Shown: positions 38,801-50,200 of the stretch, piece after piece | Layout: each line of letters starts with the position of its first letter | How positions within the stretch are numbered: position 1 is the stretch's first letter | Assembly (NCBI GenBank): GCA_013396755.1 | Contig: VWZF01006903.1 | Coordinates: 1-64,000, forward strand | Reading direction: 5' to 3' | Source: Sclerurus mexicanus | Taxonomy: Eukaryota > Chordata > Aves > Passeriformes > Furnariidae | DNA length: 64,000 bases | Notes under the pieces: model-generated | Seen by the model: the letters and a program-made list of their open reading frames with translations, nothing else | Database searches by the model: none | What the model was told of the DNA's origin: nothing | Translations under genes and position numbers: made by a program

Positions 38801-40552
38801 ATCTGTTGAAACTTTGAGATTATTAATAAATTGCAGTAGGAGTTGGACTTTAGAGTAAAACTGTCACCTGAACTGAGCTATAATTACTTATCATTAGAAG
38901 AAATCACCTGTAAGCAAAGTGCTCTCAGACACACACAGTAAAAAACTACAGTATTTAGTATCTCCCCAGATGATGAGCTATGTAACTTCATCAGAAGGTA
39001 CTTTTTCAAAGCTATGACACACAAAAAAAAAAAAAAAATGAACCCCAGAACATGAAGGAAAACATACTTCATAAATATGTGTGACTATATGGGGACCTGA
39101 CTCCTTACTTCTGTTGCTAATACTGAAAAAAAAAACATTGAAAAGGGGGGAGAATGTAGCATCCCTTACCTTGCATTCTAAACTAGGATGTCTTGGCAGT
39201 GATTATCCTGAAATATAGTAAATATAATTTTGTATTTACATTTGGAATTTTTAAGTGGTCTTTTTACTGTAAGATGCAAGACCTGGATAGGCACATTGAA
39301 AAAAAAAAAAATGTTAGAAAATATGCACCAGAAACTTAGAATATTTATAGTACAATATCTAGGTCTACAAAATAATAAACTCTAAGCTTGCTCTCAGCTG
39401 TTCCAGAGATTCAGGCTAGGAAGGAGGCAAGTAATCAGAGATAAAGGAGGGTATAATTGTGTTTGACATCCTGTATTTACTCTGATTTCCAACTGGTTCA
39501 AGAACTCAGCACAGAAAGACTAGAGAACAGGAACTTTGTGATGAAGCAGAGATTCAAAATTAAAGCTCCCTGCTGAATCACTTTGCCATCAACTCCTTCC
39601 ATAGGGACTTGGAGAGGGTGAGATCTGCTTCTCCAAGCTGACACTGTCCCAGACTTAGAGCTTCACACACCACCTCACAAGCAGCACAACCTGTATGGAA
39701 CACGGTGACTACCTGGCATGGATCATTTCAACCATTCAGTAACATTTTGTAAAACAATCAGATGTTTAAAGCAACTTTACCATTCCTCACATGGCCATGA
39801 AAGCAGCTTATGTGAAAACACTGTAACAGAAAGCAGACAGCTGTTGTCTTGCCACACAACTTTTGGTTGTCTCAAACTTGCTTGTAGGCATTATCCTGAC
39901 AAGAGTAAAACTGCTGAGCAAAAAACCTCTATTTCAGTGTTAACACTAATTCAATGTAGAAATAAGAATACTAAAAGCATTTACTATTCAATATTTATTT
40001 AATGGTTAACTATCTTACAAATGTAAAACTGGAATATATGAAGATTTGTTTTTAGAGTAAAAGTCATCTAAATACTTTCTTACTTCTGGATGACTCAAAA
40101 ATTAATAAAAAAAGCTTACCACGCTACAACAGGACATTTAAAATGCAATAAAAAGAATTCTAAGATTCCATGTACAACAGAGGATATTTCATCAGAATCC
40201 TACTAGTTTAATTGCTATGCATTTCTTTGGCTTTTAGATTGAAGAGAACAATGCAAATGCACACAACTACTGTGAAGAGAACAGGTATATGTAACACAAA
40301 CAGCTGGTAAATTTAAAGTATAGATTTGTGTCATACTGGCTGTGAAAGAAGCATTAGTAGGCAAGATAAAGTGATGGCAAATAATTTGTTTCTGAACTAT
40401 GCATAAGTAATTTTGTTGGTTAAGATCTGTTTGGTTGTGTTTATTACACACATGAGAGATTAAAGATCGTAATATTCATAAATACAAATAGGAAGAGCTG
40501 TAACTGCAATTGTTTAAGGAGACTTTGTGTTCCTTTGTGCTTACGTGTTTTG
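32801..40552. other. Gene-free AT-rich interval upstream of SYT15
   Basis: No gene or RNA gene was recognised. It holds a T/G-rich tract at 35,594-35,692, a smaller one at 36,259-36,283, and A/T homopolymer runs near 38,090, 39,010 and 39,300. Short open frames show nothing recognisable. Confidence 0.55.
35594..35692. repeat. T/G-rich low-complexity tract with repeated G-runs
   Basis: Nearly all bases are T or G, with at least six G-runs of 3-5 bases separated by T-runs, including GGGTTTGGGTTTTT. The spacing allows a G-quadruplex on the plus strand. It resembles degenerate telomere-like sequence but no TTAGGG array is present. Confidence 0.75.
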
Positions 40553-40637
40553 TTAAAAGTATGAAAGAAGTGCATCCTCGTTTCTTGCCCACTCGAATAT
40601 ATTCAGAATTAAGCCACTAATATCAAAGTCTTTCTGA

Positions 40638-40650
40638 TGGGAACTGTAGT
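40638..40650 (-). promoter_or_regulatory. ZNF143/THAP11-type promoter motif
   Basis: The minus strand reads ACTACAGTTCCCA, an exact fit to ACTAYRnnnCCCR, the vertebrate promoter element bound by ZNF143/THAP11. It lies at the left rim of the CpG island, about 340 bases before the SYT15 ATG. Such motifs are common in housekeeping and bidirectional promoters. Confidence 0.5.
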
Positions 40651-41240
40651 TTCCGAGGTTCTCCCGCACAGGCAGTGCCGCACAGTTTGTTTCTCGGGGC
40701 TGGCGGAGGATTTGCTCAGCACAGCGGCCCCTTCCCCGCCCGCTCCCAGCCGGGCATCGCTGCTGCGCGTCCCTCGCACGGAGCGCCTGTGCCCGCGCCC
40801 AGCGCCTCCAGAACAGCTCCATTGGCTTTTCCCTCATCGGAACCACGGGTGTCCCTGTTCTCCCTCGTGTTCCCAGCCTCTCCCGTGCGCGGCCGGCGGG
40901 GGCGGGCCGGGGAGGGGCTGCCGGCCGTGGGACGGCGGGCTCACATCGCCGGGGCGGCGGGGAGGGGACCCGGGCCGGCAGAGCCCGCACCCATGCCCGG
41001 TAAGTGCCTGCGGCGCCGGGAGGGATGGAGGGAGGGACCGAGGGGTCCCGGCTCCTGCCGCAAAGCTCAGCATCACAGTCTCTGGGCTCTGAGGGCTGCA
41101 CGCCTGCCCGGCCTCCTCCGGAGCCGGCAGGTCTGGAGGGGGGCACCTGCCAGAGGACAGCTTGGCTCCGACGGACAGGCACAGCAAAGGCAGGGGCCAG
41201 CCCCCAGCCCAGTTATTTGGTTTGTACTGTACATGTGTTT
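40640..41240 (+). promoter_or_regulatory. SYT15: CpG island promoter and first exon of SYT15
   Basis: About 600 bases of very high GC with dense CpGs interrupt AT-rich DNA. A GC box (GGGGGCGGG at 40,898-40,906) and further GGGGCGG runs lie within 100 bases of the start codon, with no obvious TATA box. This is a typical CpG-island promoter with dispersed starts. The long open frames on both strands here reflect absence of stop codons in GC-rich DNA rather than protein coding. Confidence 0.85.
40993..40999 (+). CDS. SYT15: SYT15 coding exon 1 (start codon)
   Basis: Only seven coding bases, ATG CCC G, precede a strong donor GTAAGT. Joined to exon 2 they give Met-Pro-Glu-Gln, aligning with human Met-Ala-Glu-Gln. 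Intron 1 is 3,159 bases with no recognised gene inside. Confidence 0.9.
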
Positions 41241-44200
41241 ATAATCCAAGTGTCTTTATATGGGGATTAAAACTGCGGGTGGAGGACTGGCTGGTCGTAA
41301 CTCCAAAAGGCTTGCTGCAAAGTTTAAGGAAAGCTTACTGAAGCGCATCATCAGACAGTAAGCAAAAAGGGATGCAATCCCAAAGGAGGCAGAGAATGAC
41401 AATCAGCATCTCCTCTGTGCTGGAGTAAACCTGGTACCTGTTAACAGTGCCCCAGCTCAGCTCATGCAGAGATGAAATGGTCCAACAGGTCTCTTCCATC
41501 TCCTGCTGCCGTGATCCAGTACCACTGCAGAATACAATACATCAATTTCTCATGATGACAGCTAGTTACTCAAAAAGATACATATTTCCTCCCTGAACAC
41601 AATGGACTCAACTTATTTCAATGGTCAATTTTGTGACTAGTGCTACATTGTGCTCTAAGCTACTGGCTCTGTTATTGATCTAATCAGATAAGATGGACTA
41701 AAAGTGACCCAAATTCTCCTTACTGTCATTAAATCACAGGTAGCTTTACTGAAATGAGTAGAATTTTACCTTATATCTACCACTGTGTAAAGTTAGAGAA
41801 TTTGAGTCAATGGCTGTGGGTGTGTCATAACATCACATCATTCTGCAGTGAACAAATTCAGTATGTGAAAGCTCATTAACAAAGAGACTGGAAACCCATT
41901 CCCTTACTCCAACATCAGTGCACAGCTCCTTTACTATGTGTAGCATTACAGCACACTGCAGTTTGCTGTCCTTAATGGTAAATGGTGACAAACTGGTTAT
42001 CAGGGGACATGAGACTGATGCTGAGAGCATCAGAGACTTGTGAATGAAGAGGACAAGTTAAACAAAGTCCTGTTGAGCTTGTTTGAAATGTTAACTTTTC
42101 AGATATCTCTGTCAGACAGTAAAACTACCATCCATATAAACATTTGTATTGTTGAAAGAGCACTTGTATCAAATTAACTATTAATTTTTATTATGTTCAA
42201 AGGCATTAAACTGGAGCATTTTTTCTGCATCTGGCCACCTAAGCTACAATAAAATGGCAATCTGAGTGAAGACATATTTGAGCATACCCTACAGAACTAA
42301 AAGGAACGAACACACAAAATTCCCATGCTCATATGCATTTCCTCATACTGTGCATTCTTATCAAAGAAAACCAATTTAGCCACCTAGAACAATCAGACTT
42401 GTCTCTGTATTAATATTAACTCATACCAGATGGTACTGTTTCCTGTTCCTCGGAATAAGCATTGCACTAATAGTCTGGCTAAATGCTGAAACCTATTCAG
42501 GTCACCTACCAGTTGCAAGGACAGCAAAGTGCATGTTGCTGTGGCACAGCAATGAGCTGCTCCGTGGTGGTGCTGGGAGACACAAGTGATTATGTGACTC
42601 ACAGGGAAGCAGCCAGCCAATTCCTGCAGAGAGTTAAGGCAACAGACCTGAAGGGGAGCTGCAAAACTAAGTTGGCTCTGGTTACTCTACCAAATGCAGG
42701 AAAATTAGTTAGGATCTGGTAGAGGGCTTTAAGGTGCTATGTCCAGGTTAATTTTACTAACACAAGGGAATTACTTAGGTGTTCTGGAGCTGAAGGACAT
42801 TACACATCACTTACTGCAACAGGGCAACACTGAAAAAGATCGGTAATACACTCACATATTTGCAACTCACTTCCCATACTTTTTATAGCTCTAATCAATA
42901 AACTACATCAAATTAGTTTTGAATTCTTATTCAAAAGTATTACTAGTGTTGACTGATTATTTTGTGCTTGTATTGTCTTTATTTACTTGTACCATCGTAG
43001 AGGGATGTCTAACTGCAAGGTATCTACCAAGCACAGACAGATAAAAAGGAAGAAGGAATAAAGCATAATCACAGTTACCTCTACCTAAAAGCAGAGAAAG
43101 GGAAAAAAGTCAGTACCAGTTATGAGGAAACACCAGGTCACTTTGCTGCTTCAGTTTCATAGGAGACCCTGAGAACAGTCAGCACCGAGTACTCAGGTGA
43201 TCCTGGGCTGCCTCCCGCGGCTGCAGTGTGGAAGGTAATTGTGCAGTTTGGGCTCATTTTCAAACAGAGGATATTCTAGTAGGATTCGTTCCGATTTGAG
43301 AACTAGTCACGTCTCGATGCATCAGTACTAGTTTAGTGGGGACACAGCATAAGTGGTCTTTGCGGCCTTTCACTCCAGCATACTCAGCAAACATGCAAAA
43401 GCAAGGAAGTGAGCCCGTTATCAACTATCTACCCTTGATCTAATGAGAAAGTCTCTCAACAGAATTCCTCAAATTCTTATTAAATATATTTATTTTGTTT
43501 TATTAGCGTGAACAAACCCAACCCCAAATTCTACAAGATTTTGTTTTATTTGAAGTAATCGTGATTCAGGAAGCTGTTTAATGGATATTTAATTCTGACT
43601 TCACAGATCAGGAAACGCATGCATCCTGAGAAGGAAAACAGCCCATAGCCTTGCTTTGTTCCTTGCTCCAGGGTCTAGTGTCAATTCAACATAGATGAAT
43701 AGTTGGAAGAACAAGCTAAACCAAAATAATGGAAGAACAAACCAAACCAAAATAGTGGTACCTTTTGTATTAGGTGCTCCTGGGTTTCCTTTTTGTTCTG
43801 TTACAGCAGCTCTAGCACTTCTGACATGCTAAGGTACATGCTTATGCTAATGTAAAATAAGAGCCCAAACAATTTCTTGGGGTTTTGGGTTTTTTTTCTG
43901 TCTAGTCTCTTACCTTGCAGTAATTGCCAGCATATCTGAACACACTGTAATCTGTCACTGCTGATGTCATACATCTTCAGGAGTTGCATCATGCTACAAC
44001 CAAAGACAAAAATGTGCACATGAGCTGAAGGCTTAATTTTAAAATAATTTTAGAATGTAATCAAATGAATTTGTTAGCTCTATTATACCTGTCTATCCCC
44101 AAAACATACATAACTTTGATCTTCCTATGATGCTTTATATACTTCTGTGTTTGTATAGAACAAGCAGTTGCTGTGGCTGGAGCTGTAATAGGAGGCATCC

Positions 44201-47200
44201 TTTTATTTGTCCTCATTGGAACAACTGCATACCTGCTCTGGAAGAAATATTGCTGCCTCCCTTCTTATGAAAAGCTCACCAGTCCTGTCAAAACAACAAA
44301 TGCAAGCACCTTTTTTCAGGATCAGACAAATTCTGAAATGCAACTGAAAAGCACAAGGTACGTATTTTCATTTTGTTTTTAAAGCACACACTATTGGTTA
44401 TTTATTTCAACTTGTCAAATCTTAAATGAGGGGGTGATCTAAATATTTGCATGTGCAGAAATAAATGAGACTCCTACATTATATGAAAACATCAGTCATG
44501 TTCTGTTTTGTTCCTTTCAGAAAAGAACAATTTGACTATGAATGCAATGATTATTTCTGAATTATGTAAAAGAGATAATACATTCAAGTGTAATTGGCGC
44601 ATGGATAGCTTTATCTGTTACCTAGACAAATTCAGCCTATCTTCCAGAGTCATTCCTAGTGGTCTCATAATGAAGCATCCAAGAACCAAACAACAGGACT
44701 TCAGTTCAGGAGGGACACTCCTCTTAGAAAGCTAGCTACTCCAGGGCTTTGGGGCTCTAAAACAGGAAGCTGCAGTTAATTCTTCTTTTCCTTTGAAAGA
44801 TAAATTCTAAAGGAGAAGAAAGGGGGAAAGAGAGGAATCTGTCTGAAGAATTAAGATCTAATGTGCCTCACTGGATTTTTATGCATTAAATAAAATCAAT
44901 TGCAAAACATGGATATTTATCATTTTTACCTATGCATCTCTGTAGAATTTTTACAATATTGTGAGATAAGAACAGTAAAGTTATTACTGTTACAGAGTTT
45001 GGTTTCCATATTTAGGCCAGAGGAGTCAATAGCTGTTGTTGTCTTGAGCAGATCCAGAAGTGTTCCATTTATCATTCCACCAACACTGCACGGGCGAGAC
45101 TGGATTAACCTGACGAACGAAGAGCAGGTGCAGGAGGACAGTGACCCCCACATGATGCCTCAGTCTGGGCCACGGTCATCATTTCATTCTTTGGGTATGG
45201 CACTGAAAAAATGGGCCTGTCTTTAAGGGTGCTCCTTTAATGGGAAACTTGATGATTATGAAGCGTGTTTACTGAGGACACAGCAGACACAGTGTTACAC
45301 AGTACAAGCCCTAAATGCTGCATGTATGTATAATTTTTGTACACAGGAATTGGGTGACAATGTAGCCATTCTGCTCCCAGTGCTGTGGTGCCTTGCACAT
45401 ATGGCAGAAAAAGCAGTCTGTCCTCTCATGTTCTGTAAAGGCACAACACAAGTGTAACTCAAAGTGTCTTATTGTTATCCCCAGAAACAACACCTTGACC
45501 AGTTGCAGACTGCAATAACAAATACCTAAAACTACCCACATACAGTCACAGGAATAAGAGAAAGAAAAGTGCAGCCTACAACGACTCCTCCAAGTTTGAG
45601 GAAAACAGAAAGAATATATGAAATTCATACAAAAAATGATTGTTAATTAGGAGATTAATGTGATTTCCCCTAATAGAGCGTTGGTTATAAAAATGCCTGC
45701 CATGGTCCTGAGACTAACCTGAAGCTGCTTGTCTTTTATTTCATGAAGCTGGAGCTTACGTTGTAGGGACCATTAACCCAGAGCTGTACAAGCTTCCTGA
45801 AGACAAAAGCGAGACGGATTTTCCCGATGGCAACATTGGCCGCCTCTGGTTCTCCGTAGAATACGAGCAGGAGTCAGAAAGGCTCCTTGTCTCCTTGATC
45901 AAAGTCAGAAAGCTGCAGCCTCCTGCTGATTCCTGTAGTCCATTTGTGAAAATCTACTTGCTGCCCGATGAAAGAAGCTACTTGCAGTCCAAAACAAAAC
46001 GTAAAACTCTTAACCCACAGTTTGATGAAAACTTTGTTTTTCAGGTACCTTTCCTTTTGATTAAGCAGATTTTCATTTGCAAATGTTAACTTGCCAAACT
46101 ACAGTACATGTTTGTAAAAAATTAATGTTCACAACATTTCTGCTGAGATAGGAGTTGCTTTCATCAGAGACAGGATTTTTTACTGGAGCTTCTGGAGACC
46201 CTGGGCTACAGAAATGTGTGGCTCCAGAACTGATCTTACCTGTGGTCTGTACCAAAATTAAGGATTCCAGAGCTTGCCCTGACAATGATGAAAATTCCAG
46301 CCTGAACTATAGCTGAGCAGTTCAGCCCAGCAGCTCTGAAAGCCCAGAAGCAGCCAACGCTGATATAATGCTTTTATAGCTTTTAGTTTCTTTGCTGTGG
46401 AAGTAGGCTAGACACTATTCATATAACGGTGTAAAGCTTGGCTCCCCATGCTGAGAGGCTTTCAGCAAATATCACAAGACAAAAGCTTTAAAACCAGAAA
46501 GAGTTTGTATTTCAGACAGCTGAAAAAATAAATGTTTACAGATTTCTAAACATTTGTGTCTGAAAGTGAATGTGTCATATGACACTAGATCTGTATGAGC
46601 TGAAAAACCACCAACTAACTTCATAGTTTGCAAATAAACTCATTCTATTTTAGCTTAGATAAAGCTTCAGGCAAATTAAGAAAGTGGACTTCAAATAATT
46701 AAAGGAAATCTCCACCTACCTTCCACACACTTTGAAAAATTCTTCCTTTGAAGTTCTGCTAGAGTAGAAAAGTGCCAGATATTTTATAATTATTAATAAA
46801 TTCTTCCTTTTCCTGTACAGGTTTCCAGTAAAATGTTACTCCAAAGGACTCTGAAGTTTTTGGTTTATCATGTTGATAAACAGAAGAAGCATCATCTCCT
46901 AGGCCAAGTTATCTTCCCACTAAAAAATGAAGTATTAACTGATGACAACAAACTAGTCATATGGAGAGATCTGGAGAAAGAAAACTTGGAGGTATGTGGT
47001 ACCAGGCTGTCATCTTAGAAGTACTGGAGTGATACAGCTGAAATAGAGTCATGTGCTATCAAGTACATCAAATGAAAAAGTATTTGATAAACATTTGGAA
47101 TCAAAACTCCCATCTTACCAACTTGCAGATCCATAGCTGTTGTAAAGGGATTACCCAATTTCTCAGAAAAAGTCACATGAATTAGGATAAAAAACACCTT

Positions 47201-50200
47201 TTGTTATTCGCTTCTGTTTTGAATTCCTGAGAGCAGAAAAAAAGCAGAAGAGGCAAGGCAACAGGCAGAACGTGGAAAGTAGCAATTCAAAGGTTTAGGA
47301 AGGATGATTAATTGGTTCCATCAAATGGCACAACAGCATAAATAAAGCCATTACAACTCTCTCACATGCCTTAGTGTGACAGAAACCATTAGTATGAAAA
47401 GGGCTTTTTCTCCTTATTTGTCCATGTGACAAGAGGTATTCTGCTTCCAAAGCCTCCTTCCGAGCATGGTGATATCCAGTTCTCCCTGAGCTACAATGAC
47501 TACCTGGGCCGTCTCACCGTAGTGGTTCTGAGGGCAAGGGGATTAAAGCTCCAGGAGGAGAGCCATGCTGTTGGTAAGTGTGATTTCCTCTCTGCTATCA
47601 GCTCCAGAATTCCTGTTTTAATTTGCTCCTTCCTCATCTGCCCACCCAGGCTTGTGCTTAGTGACTCCGAAAAGAACAAATAAACATCTCGGTGATTTGA
47701 GTGGAAACAAGCTATGTATTTTACTACTGGGATAGTTAGATTTTGTTAGCTCAGTTCTGCTATGTTTGGGATTTATTTCATAATAAATAGATGATCTCGT
47801 GTAATCAGTGGCAATTTTTTTCTCCCATTTTAGTAGAGTGAGCAACATCCCTTTGCTGCACTCCAGCCTGGGCAGCATTTCAGGGGATATTGACATAAAC
47901 AGATTTGCCTCAAGTCAAATTCCCAGAGGTAACAGCTGCAGGACAACTACTTACGCTGAACAGCTGTCCTGGGAAGAAGTGAATTGGGAAAAAATTCCAT
48001 TTTAGGACAGCCTGGCTGTTGTTCAAAGGACCATGGCACGTAGTCACATTTTTCTCCCTTTCTGCAGTGAGGTTTTTTCTGGTATGTCATTCTCACGTCC
48101 TTGGTCTGTGAGATGATCTCAAAATGCTGTTTAAAATATAAACACTCAAAGCAAAAACAGACAGAAGAACCAAATTTGTATTTCAATCTGTTGTAATTTT
48201 TTGAAGCTAAACAATATAAATGCAAGATGCACCCACCAGTTAAAAAGAAAAGAAGTTTAGTCCTCGATACACACAGATCAAATATGAAGATTTTTTTAGG
48301 TTTCTTTGAGTGGACTGTTACCAGAATGTTTAGCTGTAGAAACCATGCCCTCTAAATGAGTAAATCTACATTGATAATGCTAAGAGAGAAATCTGCTCTT
48401 AGGGTAAAACTCATAAGTTAAGAAATGCCCAGTAAAATGATGAGAATAGAGGGGTTTCCAACAAGCAGAATCCTACCCTGTACACTTGTTGAAAGAGAAA
48501 CATATTGCAGAATATACTCAATTTTAGAAAACAAATAACTAAGATAAGGATGGCCAGAAAAAATATGAACGGTTCATGGCAAATGGAGCAGCACCATGAA
48601 CTAAAAGCAAATGTTCTAATTCTCAATAGCTTAATAAGAGAGGGAGAACACACTTCTTAATACATCATGTCTGCCTGCACCTTGTTGCAGTTCTTTAGCA
48701 GAGAGCCAGAACTCTGTATTTTTTTCTAGAAATCTAACATTAATCTGCCATGTTATTTTAGTGCTGCTATAGCTGAAGTTGCAATAATGGGCAAGACTCA
48801 TGGGCACAGTCTTGAAGGAAGAGCTTCCAGAAAGCAATTCTCCAAAATATATTACTAAGAAAAAAAATAAAAAAGGAAAATTAAACAAATTGGGTGTTAT
48901 TTCCTTTGATAATGCCCTTCAAGTATGATTTAGAGTCCATAAATTATCTGTTAAATGCTGAAAAATCTGGAATAAGGTTTTCTATATTAACAGGGATTAG
49001 AACTACACTAAATTTTGATGAAATATATGCAGTGTTGAACAGTAAGGAGACATTTCTAGATTCAATTCACTGAATTAAATTTAATAAGAAGTAATAAAGT
49101 AATGAAAAGTCAGACTTTGTGCAAGTAGTTTGCATATTAACTCTTTCCATGTATAGCACTCAGGTAGCAGCTCTGCCATAAAAAACTCCATTCTGGTAAC
49201 CCTTCACCCTCTGAAACAGGAATGAGACCTTACTGCATCTGTGGAAATAACATGCAGATAGTAGAAGCCAATTGACACTCTCTCAGTCCTGACATTTCTA
49301 ACAATTTTTGCTGTACAAATGAACCTTAAGAATGGAATAGCAGGAAGTAATAAACACAGTAGCAGAATAAAATCCACTACTGCTTCACTGGAAAAGAACA
49401 AATATTTAACTGTCAATTAAAATTAATTTCTACATGCTTGTCTCTGAATTTTGAAGAAGGGCACAGAGGAGCAGAACATTTCAGGTTCCTTTGGATCTCA
49501 CTGTCAAAGATCTACTGAATAAGAACATAATGCAATACATGTCCCCTTCAGGAAGCAAGGCAAAGGTCTGTTGCTCCTGGCATGTGTCTCCCACAATTTT
49601 TGTAGTGTTTTCTAAAAGAAAGAGGAAAGATCATTGATCTCTTCCTCAAATTTCTACAGAATCCCTTACCACAGGGCTGGATGTCATTAGTAAAACCTTC
49701 ACTGCACCCTCAGTACTTTGTGCACTCCCTGCTTAATGTTACCCTTTGCCATGCTGGCATGTGTGTGCATGAATTGTTCACCATCTGATTTTACATTTGA
49801 TATTGAACCATGAAAGGAAGAAATTCCTAAACCCACCTCCAAACTGCTTCTGATGCGTTTTCTTCTTGAATTTCTTTCTCTCCAAGGTGTGTATGTCAAA
49901 GTCTCACTGATGAACCATAATAAATTCATCAAAAGTAAAAAGACAGCAGCTGTTCTGGGAACTCCCAGTCCAGTGTATAATGAAACCTTCAGCTTCAAGG
50001 CAGATCAGACAGAGCTGGATACAGCAAGCCTGAGTTTGTCTGTGCTCCAGAGTATCAAGGGAGAAAGTAAGCTACATAAATTATTAGTCATCATAAATCT
50101 CTTACATATTGGAGACATGTTTAAACCTGGGTGGAACTAATTCCTTTTTAGCAATAATCATAAAACATATAAGAGTTTTGGGATGTTTCACAGGCTATTT

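Noticed and set aside
40553..41182. 209-codon minus-strand frame over the SYT15 CpG island
   Set aside because: It is Arg/Pro/Ala-rich as expected from any stop-free GC-rich DNA, has no recognisable domain, and overlaps the well-supported SYT15 promoter and first exon. The overlapping plus-strand frames of 88-189 codons are rejected for the same reason.
41440..41525. Possible CR1 tail in SYT15 intron 1 (AGGTCTCTTCCATCTCC)
   Set aside because: The match is short and lacks the terminal repeat and upstream CR1 blocks, so it is not supported well enough to annotate.
47433..47452. Alternative acceptors 17 and 19 bases upstream of SYT15 exon 6
   Set aside because: Both shift the reading frame and spoil the conserved PPSEHGD start of the exon.
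47856..47874. Primate Alu insertion
   Set aside because: Only 19 bases match, with no poly(A), no A/B box and no left monomer; Alu is absent from birds. Kept only as a weak 7SL-like observation.
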